Shown here: piece by piece, positions 56,897 to 64,000 of the stretch
Layout of the letters: every line of letters starts with the position of its first letter
Position numbering within the stretch: the stretch's first letter is position 1
The notes under the pieces: model-generated
Told to the model about the DNA's origin: nothing
The model's database searches: none
What the model saw: only the letters and a program-made list of their open reading frames with translations
Position numbers and translations under genes: made by a program
Assembly (NCBI RefSeq): GCF_022953055.1
Contig: NZ_JALJEJ010000002.1
Location: forward strand, 682,001-746,000
Reading direction: 5' to 3'
DNA from: Mucilaginibacter straminoryzae
Lineage (GTDB): Bacteria; Bacteroidota; Bacteroidia; Sphingobacteriales; Sphingobacteriaceae
Length of the DNA: 64,000 bases

Positions 56897-58244
56897 TACT
56901 TAAAATTTCCTTTAACGGTAAAACCAATGTGTCAATATCGCCTGCGCCAACCGTCAGCAATAGCTCAGGTTGTTCTTCTTTAACAACTGTTAAAGCTTCC
57001 GCCTTGCTTAGCAAACGCTTGTCAGTGGCCGTAACCCTGTCTAACAGCATTTGCGAAGTAACACCCGGAATAGGCAGTTCCCTGGCCGGATAAATTTCCA
57101 GCAGGACCAGTTCATCTGCCATACTTAATACCTCTGCAAACCCATCGGCAAAATCGCGGGTACGGGTAAACAAGTGCGGCTGGAACATCACGGTCAGCTT
57201 TTTATCCGGGTAAATTCTTTTCACTGATGAGATGCAAGCGCGCAACTCCTCCGGGTGATGGGCATAATCGTCGATATAAATATGCGCCGGCTTCTTTACA
57301 ATATACTCGAACCGACGTTTTACACCACGGAACGCGGTTAACGCTGCCTTTACAGCTTCAGACGATACCCCTGCCAATAAAGCCGCTTGGGTAGCCGCGA
57401 CAGCATTTTCGACATTGTGCATACCCGGGATACCCAGGTGAATATCTTTAATGACCACATCCTTATGATGGAAGTCGAAATAGAATTCACCGCCTTCTAT
57501 CCTGATGTTGTCTGCATAAACATCTGCCTGCTCTTTAATGCTGTAGGTATAAGTATGGTCGATCTCTAACCCCTTTTTAGCAATTATGCTTCCATTGGCT
57601 TTCATCTGACCGACAAACAAGCGGAACGATTCCGTCAGGTGACTATGATCGCCGTAGATATCCAGGTGGTCCGCATCCATAGAAGTCACCACGGCAATAT
57701 CCGGGTGCAGTGTCAGGAATGAGCGGTCATACTCATCAGCCTCTACTACCATGATGTTATTTTTGCCATATAACACGTTAGTGTTATAATTGGTAGAAAT
57801 ACCGCCTAAAAATGCTGAGCAATCTTTACCTGAATGTTTCAGGATATGGGCAACCATAGTAGAGGTAGTAGTTTTACCATGTGTGCCTGCTACCGCGATG
57901 CAGTACATCCCTTCGCTGATGATACCTAATACCTGCGAACGTTTGTATAGCGTGAACTGCTGATTGATAAAGAAATTCAGGATGGCTGAATCTTTAGGAA
58001 TAGCAGGTGTAAAAATGATCAGCGTATGCTCATCAGGTGTATGAAATTCAGCAGGAACCAGCACTTCATTATCATCAAAAACGATATCAATGCCTTCGTG
58101 CGTTAATTCGGTGGTTAAAGGCGTAGAAGTACGATCATACCCGGCCACCCTGCAACCTAAATGTGCAAAGTAACGGGCAAGGCCGCTCATGCCAATACCG
58201 CCAATACCAACCAGGTAAACCCGCTGTATGTTACTTAATTTCAT
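56889..58244 (-). CDS. murC: UDP-N-acetylmuramate--L-alanine ligase
   Basis: A 451-residue Mur ligase adding L-alanine to UDP-MurNAc. The N-terminal VYLVGIGGIGMSGLARYF (residues 9-26) binds UDP-sugar; the ATP loop is AGTHGKTTTSTMVAH; the central VEADEYDRSF and the C-terminal YIDDYAHHPEEL are Mur ligase signatures with the DDYAHHP form specific to MurC/Mpl. It overlaps murG (4 bp) and ftsQ (8 bp) within the dcw operon. Length identifies MurC rather than the recycling ligase Mpl, together with position. Confidence 0.95.
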   Translation of the reverse strand: MKLSNIQRVYLVGIGGIGMSGLARYFAHLGCRVAGYDRTSTPLTTELTHEGIDIVFDDNEVLVPAEFHTPDEHTLIIFTPAIPKDSAILNFFINQQFTLYKRSQVLGIISEGMYCIAVAGTHGKTTTSTMVAHILKHSGKDCSAFLGGISTNYNTNVLYGKNNIMVVEADEYDRSFLTLHPDIAVVTSMDADHLDIYGDHSHLTESFRLFVGQMKANGSIIAKKGLEIDHTYTYSIKEQADVYADNIRIEGGEFYFDFHHKDVVIKDIHLGIPGMHNVENAVAATQAALLAGVSSEAVKAALTAFRGVKRRFEYIVKKPAHIYIDDYAHHPEELRACISSVKRIYPDKKLTVMFQPHLFTRTRDFADGFAEVLSMADELVLLEIYPARELPIPGVTSQMLLDRVTATDKRLLSKAEALTVVKEEQPELLLTVGAGDIDTLVLPLKEILSNE

Positions 58245-59398
58245 TTTCTATTATTAATCAGGTTAATCACCTCATTTGCAATATCCTCATCGGCATTGGG
58301 CAAAGCCAGTTTACCGATATTTGCGCCCAATTGTTGCTGTTTTTCTGCATTATTTAATAATTGCAGTACTTCATCAACCAAACCGGCTTCGGCATCCTTG
58401 TCTTTAACCAATACCGCCGCCTGTTCATTCACCAGCGCCTGCGCATTTTTTGTCTGGTGATCTTCGGCCACATTCGGCGAAGGCACCAATATCACTGGCT
58501 TTTTTACGATGCATAACTCTGCAATAGTACCGGCGCCTGCACGGGAGATGATCACATCTGCTGCTGCATAGGCCAGGTCCATGCGGTTTAAAAACTCCGT
58601 GATCACGATGTTCGGATGGTAATTCTCACCCAGTTCTTCGATCAACTTTTTATAATAAACCTTACCTGTCTGCCAGATCAACTGCACATCTGCATCAATG
58701 ATCTTTTGCAAACCTGCCTTAATACTGTTATTTAACGTTCTGGCACCTAAACTTCCCCCGGTTACCAGGATAATCTTCTTAGCTTCAGAAAGTTTAAAAT
58801 GCGCCAATGCTTCTGCCTTTTTCCCGGCTATCGCAACCGAATCTTTCCGAACCGGGTTACCGGTTTTGATAATCCTGTCTGCCGGAAAGAATTTATCCAT
58901 CCCATCAAAAGCCACACAGATCTTCTTGGCACGTTTACCTAATGATTTATTGGTAATGCCTGCATAAGAATTCTGCTCCTGGATTAAAATAGGCACACCT
59001 TTTATCCATGCTGCGTACAGCAACGGACCGGAAGCATAGCCACCAACCCCTACCGCCACCTGAGGTTTAAATTCGTTAATGATCTGAATAGCCTTCAGCA
59101 CACTGCCAATCATTTTAAAAGGCAGCAACAGGTTCTTCACAATCGAGCCCCGCTGGATACCCTGAATATTTAACCCAATAATTTTGTAACCCGCCGCCGG
59201 AACCTTTTCCATTTCCATTCGACCTTCGGCGCCAACAAATAAAATATCAGTTGCGGCATTGCGCTTCTTCAAAGCGTTGGCAATAGATACCGCCGGGAAG
59301 ATATGCCCGCCTGTACCGCCGCCGCTGATGATGATACGCCCCCCATCCCCCTGAAGGGGGAGTTTAGTTTCAACTGATTTTTCTTGGTTATCTGTCAT
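58241..59398 (-). CDS. murG: UDP-GlcNAc:lipid I N-acetylglucosaminyltransferase MurG
   Basis: A 385-residue GT28 glycosyltransferase making lipid II at the inner face of the membrane. The conserved start is IIISGGGTGGHIFPAVSIA (residues 22-40), followed by GVGGYASGPLLYAAW, the donor-site GGSLGARTLN and the RAGAGTIAEL loop. Residues 1-20 (MTDNQEKSVETKLPLQGDGG) are an extra N-terminal piece; the part KLPLQGDGG is encoded by a CCCCCTGAAGGGGG palindrome (59347-59360) of the intergenic repeat family. No alternative ATG lies nearer the conserved start. Confidence 0.94.
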   Translation of the reverse strand: MTDNQEKSVETKLPLQGDGGRIIISGGGTGGHIFPAVSIANALKKRNAATDILFVGAEGRMEMEKVPAAGYKIIGLNIQGIQRGSIVKNLLLPFKMIGSVLKAIQIINEFKPQVAVGVGGYASGPLLYAAWIKGVPILIQEQNSYAGITNKSLGKRAKKICVAFDGMDKFFPADRIIKTGNPVRKDSVAIAGKKAEALAHFKLSEAKKIILVTGGSLGARTLNNSIKAGLQKIIDADVQLIWQTGKVYYKKLIEELGENYHPNIVITEFLNRMDLAYAAADVIISRAGAGTIAELCIVKKPVILVPSPNVAEDHQTKNAQALVNEQAAVLVKDKDAEAGLVDEVLQLLNNAEKQQQLGANIGKLALPNADEDIANEVINLINNRK

Positions 59399-59412
59399 TA
59401 CAAATCCTTTTA

Positions 59413-59441
59413 TTCCCCCCTTCAGGGGGTTAGGGGGGCTT
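59413..59441 (+). repeat. G-rich palindromic repeat between murG and ftsW
   Basis: CCCCCCTTCAGGGGG followed by TTAGGGGGGCTTA; its mirror copy lies in the murG coding start (59341-59372), in inverted orientation. It is the same family as 29915-29990, 54112-54674 and 62165-62195. Confidence 0.6.
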
Positions 59442-60642
59442 ATGCTACTTCCAATATCTCGCCTACAACTACCTTTTTAGAACGGCGCTCATTAGCTGTA
59501 TTTTCGCCTTGCTCTACCTTTGCCTGCTGCTCGTTTTCATCAATATGCCTGCTAACAGACAGGATGATGCCAAACGCCACGCTGGTAAACAAGATTGATG
59601 TACCACCCATACTTACCAGCGGCAGCGGCACACCACTCACGGGACCTAAACCCACGGCAATAGCCATATTGGCAAAAGCCTGAATGGTAAGGCTAAAGCT
59701 TAACCCGGCAGCTAACAAGGCCCCGAACGCCTTAGGTGCTTTGGTTACGATCTTCACACATCGGTACAGCAGGAACAAATAAATAGCCATTACCGACAAC
59801 CCGCCTAACAGGCCGTATTCTTCAATAATAGTGGCATAAATAAAATCCGAATACGATTGCGGCAGGTAATTACGCTCTGTACTGTTACCCGGCCCCTTAC
59901 CAAAAACGCCTCCGGTTGCAATGGCAATCTTGGCATGGTCTGCCTGGAAAGATTTATCCGGGTTAGCAAGTTCGGGGTGCATAAACGCGTTAATCCGTGA
60001 ACGGTAGGTTGCGCGACGAGGGCCCAACAACACTACGCCTGCCAGTAACACCACACCTGCCAAACACACTACCGAGATCTGCTTTACACTAATACGGCCC
60101 ATAATCAACAACAACACGCTAACGCCAAACAGCATTAATGCGGTAGAAAGGTTGGCCAATGCAATCAGGATAAACACTACGCAAACAGAACCCATAATCG
60201 GGATAAAAGATTGCTTTACATCCTTAATATTCTCCTGTTTACGGGAAAGCGTACGTGCCAGGTAAGTGATCAGCGCAAGTTTCGCCAAGTCGGAAGTCTG
60301 GAACGTTAACCCAGTACCAGGGATAGCCACCCAACGGCTGGCATCATTCACGTGGCTACCAAACAATAAGGTATACAACAACAACGGAATGGTAATTACC
60401 ATCAGCACTTTGGAAATGCCCGAATAGTAGCGATAATCCAGCTTGTGCGAAATGTACATCAGCGCGATACCACCAAAGATCATGGCCATGTGCTTGATCA
60501 GATAAGACTCTGCACCTGTACCCTTCTGGTAAGCCAGCGTACCGGTAGAACTATACACGGCCATCATAGAAATGATAGACAGCATGATGACGATCAACCA
60601 GATCCACCTGTCGCCTTTTGTTCTTGCTAATAACTTATCCAT
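59440..60642 (-). CDS. ftsW: FtsW/RodA/SpoVE-type peptidoglycan polymerase (FtsW)
   Basis: A 400-residue SEDS-family membrane glycosyltransferase with about ten helices that polymerises lipid II at the septum. Family segments are MAVYSSTGTLAYQ near the first helix, KLALITYLAR, the large-loop HAKIAIATGGVFGKGPGNS (around residues 233-251), YATIIEEYGLLGG and the signature GLGPVSGVPLPLVSMGGTSIL (about 342-362). FtsW rather than RodA is inferred from position between murD and murG. A polar cytoplasmic tail of about 30 residues ends the protein. Confidence 0.93.
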   Translation of the reverse strand: MDKLLARTKGDRWIWLIVIMLSIISMMAVYSSTGTLAYQKGTGAESYLIKHMAMIFGGIALMYISHKLDYRYYSGISKVLMVITIPLLLYTLLFGSHVNDASRWVAIPGTGLTFQTSDLAKLALITYLARTLSRKQENIKDVKQSFIPIMGSVCVVFILIALANLSTALMLFGVSVLLLIMGRISVKQISVVCLAGVVLLAGVVLLGPRRATYRSRINAFMHPELANPDKSFQADHAKIAIATGGVFGKGPGNSTERNYLPQSYSDFIYATIIEEYGLLGGLSVMAIYLFLLYRCVKIVTKAPKAFGALLAAGLSFSLTIQAFANMAIAVGLGPVSGVPLPLVSMGGTSILFTSVAFGIILSVSRHIDENEQQAKVEQGENTANERRSKKVVVGEILEVA

Positions 60643-60675
60643 GATCTATTATTTAGGATTCGGATGTTCAATTCG

Positions 60676-60699
60676 CCCTTCGACAAGCTCAGGGTGACA
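60676..60699 (-). repeat. CTTGTCGAAGGG stem-loop repeat between murD and ftsW
   Basis: An inverted copy of the TGTCACCCTGAGCTTGTCG core with AAGGG end, in the 101-bp gap between two dcw genes. It is followed by a TCTTGATTCTTGATTCTT simple repeat (about 60722-60740). It may form a hairpin in the operon transcript. Confidence 0.6.
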
Positions 60700-60743
60700 A
60701 TAGTTTTTTAAATCTCCGGGCTCTTGATTCTTGATTCTTAAGC

Positions 60744-62147
60744 CTAAAGCTCCATTACTGCTTTCTTAAACTGGTCGCCGCGGTCTTCGTAGTTCTTAAA
60801 CAAGTCGAAGCTTGCGCAAGCCGGCGATAGCAACACGGTATCGCCTTTATTAGCCAAATGATACGATACATATACCGCTTCTGGTGCCGACTTGGTATCG
60901 ATAATTTCTGATACCATTCCGGCAAATGCCTCATGAATGCGGGTATTATCTTTACCCAGACACACGATGGCTTTAACCTTTTGCTTTACCAGATCATTCA
61001 GCATGGAGTAATCGTTGCCTTTATCAACACCGCCCAAAATCAGGATCACGCCTTTAGGCATGCTTTCCAATGCGTACCAGGTAGAGTTTACGTTGGTTGC
61101 TTTGGAATCGTTAATAAAGTTGATGCCCTGGATTTTGGCAACATGCTCCAGCCTGTGTTCTATATTCCTGAAATCGCCCATACTCTCGCGAATAGTTTGA
61201 TTCCGTAACTCCAGCACTTTTGATACAATTCCAGAGGCCATAGAATTGTAAATGTTGTGCTTCCCCTGCAAAGCCAGATCGTTGATTGACATGTTAAATA
61301 GTTCTTGTTGTTGATTAGTAGTTATAATTATCGTATCGTTTTCCAGGTATGCGCCTGGTTGTACTTTTGTTGTTATTGAAAAAGGCAACAGCTGTGCACC
61401 AAAGGTGCGGCTCTCCATCCCTTTAACCGTTTCCGGGTCGTCTGCGCAGTAGATTAAATAATCTGCTGCTGTTTGATTTTGAGCGATGCGGAACTTCGAA
61501 GCCACATAGTTCTCCATCTTGTATTCGTAGCGGTCCAGGTGATCGGGCGTGATATTCAGCAACACAGCAATATCTGCCTTGAACTGATACATATCATCCA
61601 GCATAAAGCTGCTGATCTCTAACACATAGTAGTCGAACCGCTCGGTTGCTACCTGGTAGGCAAAGCTTTTACCGATGTTACCTGCCAGACCTACATTTAG
61701 TCCCGCTTTTTTCAGGATATGGTAGGTTAAACTGGTGGTAGTTGTTTTACCGTTCGAGCCGGTAATGCAGATCATTTTTGCATTGGTGTACCTGCCTGCA
61801 AATTCAATCTCGGATATTACCGGGATGCCTGCTTCGCGCAGTTTCTTAACCAGCGGTGCCTTCTCTGGTATACCCGGACTTTTTACTACTTCCGACGCAT
61901 TCAAAATCAACTCCTCGGTATGCTGCTGCTCCTCAAAAGAGATATTCCACTGCTGTAATTGCTCTTTATATTTTGGTGCGATAGCACCCATATCTGAAAC
62001 AAAAACATCAAAACCCTGCTGCTGCGCCAGGTAAGCTGCGCCAACGCCGCTTTCGCCTGCACCCAGGATAACAAGACGCAACCTCTCCCCAACCCTTTCC
62101 AGAGGAGCGGGAGCTTTTTCAGGTTCGATATTTTTGTTTTCGTTCAT
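60744..62147 (-). CDS. murD: UDP-N-acetylmuramoylalanine--D-glutamate ligase
   Basis: A 467-residue Mur ligase adding D-glutamate. RLVILGAGESGVGAAYLA (residues 24-41) starts the UDP-binding domain; ITGSNGKTTTTSLTYH is the ATP loop; LDRYEYKMENYVASKF and FINDSKATNVNSTWYAL are MurD signatures, with GGVDKGNDY near the C-terminus. Residues 1-23 are longer than usual; APAPLERVGERL (12-23) is encoded by a GC-rich repeat (62081-62114) of the intergenic family. It is spaced 48 bp from mraY. Confidence 0.95.
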   Translation of the reverse strand: MNENKNIEPEKAPAPLERVGERLRLVILGAGESGVGAAYLAQQQGFDVFVSDMGAIAPKYKEQLQQWNISFEEQQHTEELILNASEVVKSPGIPEKAPLVKKLREAGIPVISEIEFAGRYTNAKMICITGSNGKTTTTSLTYHILKKAGLNVGLAGNIGKSFAYQVATERFDYYVLEISSFMLDDMYQFKADIAVLLNITPDHLDRYEYKMENYVASKFRIAQNQTAADYLIYCADDPETVKGMESRTFGAQLLPFSITTKVQPGAYLENDTIIITTNQQQELFNMSINDLALQGKHNIYNSMASGIVSKVLELRNQTIRESMGDFRNIEHRLEHVAKIQGINFINDSKATNVNSTWYALESMPKGVILILGGVDKGNDYSMLNDLVKQKVKAIVCLGKDNTRIHEAFAGMVSEIIDTKSAPEAVYVSYHLANKGDTVLLSPACASFDLFKNYEDRGDQFKKAVMEL

Positions 62148-62164
62148 TTCTCTTTTCTATTTAA

Positions 62165-62195
62165 GCCTCCCCTTGGGGGAGGTTGGTGGGGCTGA
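62165..62195 (+). repeat. G-rich palindromic repeat between mraY and murD
   Basis: CCTCCCCTTGGGGGAGG palindrome followed by TTGGTGGGGCTG, occupying nearly all of the 48-bp gap between mraY and murD. Same family as the other G-rich palindromes listed. Confidence 0.6.
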
Positions 62196-63437
62196 TTATC
62201 TCAATTTCAACGTAATCACCGTTACTATCGCCAGGATGATGCAGATGATCCAGAACCGCGTAACAATCTTCGCCTCGTGAAATCCCTTCTTCTGATAATG
62301 GTGATGCAATGGCGCCATCAGGAATACACGACGACCTTCCCCGTATTTCTTTTTGGTGAACTTAAACCAGCCCACCTGAATAATAACCGACAGGTTTTCT
62401 ACAACGAAGATTCCGCACAACAAAGGCAACAGCAGCTCTTTACGGATCATGATCGCAAACACGGCAATGATCCCGCCGATTGCCAAACTGCCGGTATCCC
62501 CCATGAATACCTGCGCAGGGTATGAATTGTACCACAAAAAGCCTACACAAGCCCCCACAAAAGCACCGGCAAAAATTACCAGCTCGGCCGAGTTGGGGAT
62601 GTACATGATGTTGAGGTAATCTGCAATCAATGTATTACCCGACACATAAGCCAGTATGGCAAGTGTAAGCCCGATAATTGCCGACGTCCCCGTCGCCAGA
62701 CCGTCTATACCATCTGTGATGTTCGCCCCGTTGGATATAAACGTGATAATGAAAATCACGAAGGCCAGGAATACCACCAGGGTATAATGCTCGTAACCTT
62801 TTCCCAGAAACTTCAGCACCTTGCCGTAATCGAACTCGTTGTTCTTGTAGAACGGCATCGTGGTTTTGGTCGACTTAATATCCTGGGTGTAAACCGGTGT
62901 ATTTCCCTTCATGTGGAAGCCAACCGGCACATCATACTTCACAGGCAGTTTTACTTCCTGGCGAATGATGATGTTGCTGTTGAAATACATGGTATAACCA
63001 ACAATCAACGCCAAACCAACCTGCCCGGTGATCTTGAACTTACCCGCCAGACCTTCTTTGTTCTTCTTGAATACTTTGATATAATCGTCCAGAAAACCGA
63101 TTGCGCCCAGCCAAACAGTGGTGATCAGCATCAGGATCACATAGATATTATCCAGCTTTGCAAAAAGCAGCGTGGGGATAAGGATACCCAGCAGAATAAT
63201 GATACCACCCATTGTAGGGGTGCCTTGTTTCTGCATCTGCCCTTCCAGACCCAAATTTCTGATAGTTTCGCCTACCTGTTTAAACCGGATATAGTCGATC
63301 AGCCTGCGGCCCCATACCGTAGTCACAATAAGCGAAGTAATAACCGCCATTGCCATACGGAAGGTGATATACTGAAATACCCCGGCCCCCGGGATATTAT
63401 AGTTTCGATCTAAATAGTTGAAAAGGTAGTATAACAT
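62196..63437 (-). CDS. mraY: phospho-N-acetylmuramoyl-pentapeptide transferase
   Basis: A 413-residue polytopic membrane enzyme joining UDP-MurNAc-pentapeptide to undecaprenyl phosphate to give lipid I. Signatures are [14 protein letters not shown] (about residues 73-86), [16 protein letters not shown] (DD pair at about 116-117), [17 protein letters not shown] (about 234-250), [10 protein letters not shown] and [14 protein letters not shown] (HHH). It has about ten helices. An extra periplasmic-type loop (about 165-200) is common in Bacteroidota MraY. Confidence 0.95.
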   Translation of the reverse strand: MLYYLFNYLDRNYNIPGAGVFQYITFRMAMAVITSLIVTTVWGRRLIDYIRFKQVGETIRNLGLEGQMQKQGTPTMGGIIILLGILIPTLLFAKLDNIYVILMLITTVWLGAIGFLDDYIKVFKKNKEGLAGKFKITGQVGLALIVGYTMYFNSNIIIRQEVKLPVKYDVPVGFHMKGNTPVYTQDIKSTKTTMPFYKNNEFDYGKVLKFLGKGYEHYTLVVFLAFVIFIITFISNGANITDGIDGLATGTSAIIGLTLAILAYVSGNTLIADYLNIMYIPNSAELVIFAGAFVGACVGFLWYNSYPAQVFMGDTGSLAIGGIIAVFAIMIRKELLLPLLCGIFVVENLSVIIQVGWFKFTKKKYGEGRRVFLMAPLHHHYQKKGFHEAKIVTRFWIICIILAIVTVITLKLR

Positions 63438-63460
63438 ATAGGTCCTATTTAGGATTTTTG

Positions 63461-63484
63461 CCCTTCGACAAGCTCAGGGTGACA
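63461..63484 (-). repeat. CTTGTCGAAGGG stem-loop repeat upstream of mraY
   Basis: An inverted copy of the repeat core lies in the murE-mraY gap; a second, ATGCT/AGCAT-closed copy in plus orientation lies at 63549-63573, so the 151-bp gap holds two opposed copies. Confidence 0.6.
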
Positions 63485-63588
63485 ATCCGTTTGTTTATCA
63501 TTCTTTTATATCATTAACCTTTATATACCTGTTACTAAATCTCCTTTGTGTCATGCTGAGCTTGTCGAAGCATAACCATCTACCTCTC

Positions 63589-64000
63589 CTAAGCGCCAAA
63601 AGCCTTTGTCAACTCCTCTTTATCGTCGAAGTGGTTCTTCACTCCTTTTATGTCCTGGTATTTCTCGTGCCCTTTACCAGCCAGCAGAATAATATCGCCC
63701 GGCTTTGCCAGGTGTACGGCTGTTTTAATTGCCTCTCTGCGGTCTACAATACTGATGGTTTTGCGGGCGTTTGAAGCGTCAACTCCTGCTTCCATATCTT
63801 TAATGATCTGCGCAGGATCTTCCGAACGTGGATTATCTGATGTCAGGATCACCTTATCGCTCCAGTCGCAGGCTACCTTTGCCATTACGGGGCGCTTGGT
63901 TTTATCCCTGTCGCCACCGCAACCGATCACGGTGATCACCTGCTCATTTCCTTTGCGAATATCTTTAATGGTGCTCAGCACATTTTGAACCGCATCTGGC
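63589..64000 (-). CDS. murE: UDP-MurNAc-L-Ala-D-Glu:meso-diaminopimelate ligase, C-terminal part
   Basis: The last 136 or so residues of MurE; the gene continues beyond the right edge. The visible C-terminal Mur ligase domain has [20 protein letters not shown], the meso-DAP recognition motif DNPR ([10 protein letters not shown]), SIVDRREAI and the closing [13 protein letters not shown]. The DNPR motif indicates diaminopimelate rather than lysine as substrate, in keeping with dapA at 23.7 kb. It is the most upstream visible gene of the dcw cluster and precedes mraY; murF does not lie between them. Confidence 0.95.
   Translation of the reverse strand, partial: PDAVQNVLSTIKDIRKGNEQVITVIGCGGDRDKTKRPVMAKVACDWSDKVILTSDNPRSEDPAQIIKDMEAGVDASNARKTISIVDRREAIKTAVHLAKPGDIILLAGKGHEKYQDIKGVKNHFDDKEELTKAFGA

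Overview
The window looks like chromosomal DNA of a Bacteroidota member, most likely family Sphingobacteriaceae (Mucilaginibacter/Pedobacter type). The reasons are the TAnnTTTG promoter boxes and near absence of Shine-Dalgarno sequences, large outer-membrane proteins with carboxypeptidase-regulatory-like N-terminal domains, DUF5686 and DUF4295 proteins, the rpmB-rpmG-DUF4295-ftsY-rimO gene order, bacillithiol BshC, a serine-palmitoyltransferase-like enzyme, an Hc1-like histone, and a dcw cluster without murF. The genus call is an inference from gene content.

Region by region: 1-17 kb holds envelope and housekeeping genes (MBL hydrolase, DUF5686 protein, aldo/keto reductase plus Gfo/Idh/MocA pair, Vat-like acetyltransferase, nucleoside phosphorylase, DUF885 lipoprotein, alpha/beta hydrolase, outer-membrane beta-barrel receptor, DUF1634-TauE/SafE exporter, active/inactive M16 peptidase pair). 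17-28 kb holds central metabolism (class I aldolase plus PfkB kinase, M28 peptidase, UbiD decarboxylase, dapA, CsbD, a DUF433-DUF5615 toxin-antitoxin-like pair, acs). 28-31 kb is the ribosomal L28/L33/DUF4295 operon followed by ftsY and rimO. 31-42 kb holds bshC, an Ldh-family oxidoreductase, M1 peptidase, CocE hydrolase, lpdA, crtZ and murB. 42-46 kb is a carotenoid region: an ECF-type sigma factor, crtI, and a tightly overlapping operon of a TPR-like membrane-anchored protein, a lycopene cyclase and a cytochrome b5 protein. 46.5-47.7 kb is the serine-palmitoyltransferase-like gene.

Between 47.7 and 52.3 kb is an AT-rich accessory island. It holds an IS1595-family transposase with a small helix-turn-helix gene and a lysine-rich small protein in one operon, several small orphan genes, a candidate small RNA with its own promoter box and terminator, and two diverged copies of one about 145-bp upstream regulatory region, each driving a different gene. 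From 52.3 kb to the right edge the minus strand carries the cell-wall/division (dcw) cluster in the order murE-mraY-murD-ftsW-murG-murC-ftsQ-ftsA-ftsZ.

Intergenic DNA is rich in palindromic repeats. One family has a CTTGTCGAAGGG-type loop whose closing stems covary between copies. A second family is a G-rich palindrome; it forms a five-unit array between ftsA and ftsZ and appears to be embedded in frame in the N-termini of MurG and MurD. No tRNA, rRNA, CRISPR array or prophage was seen.
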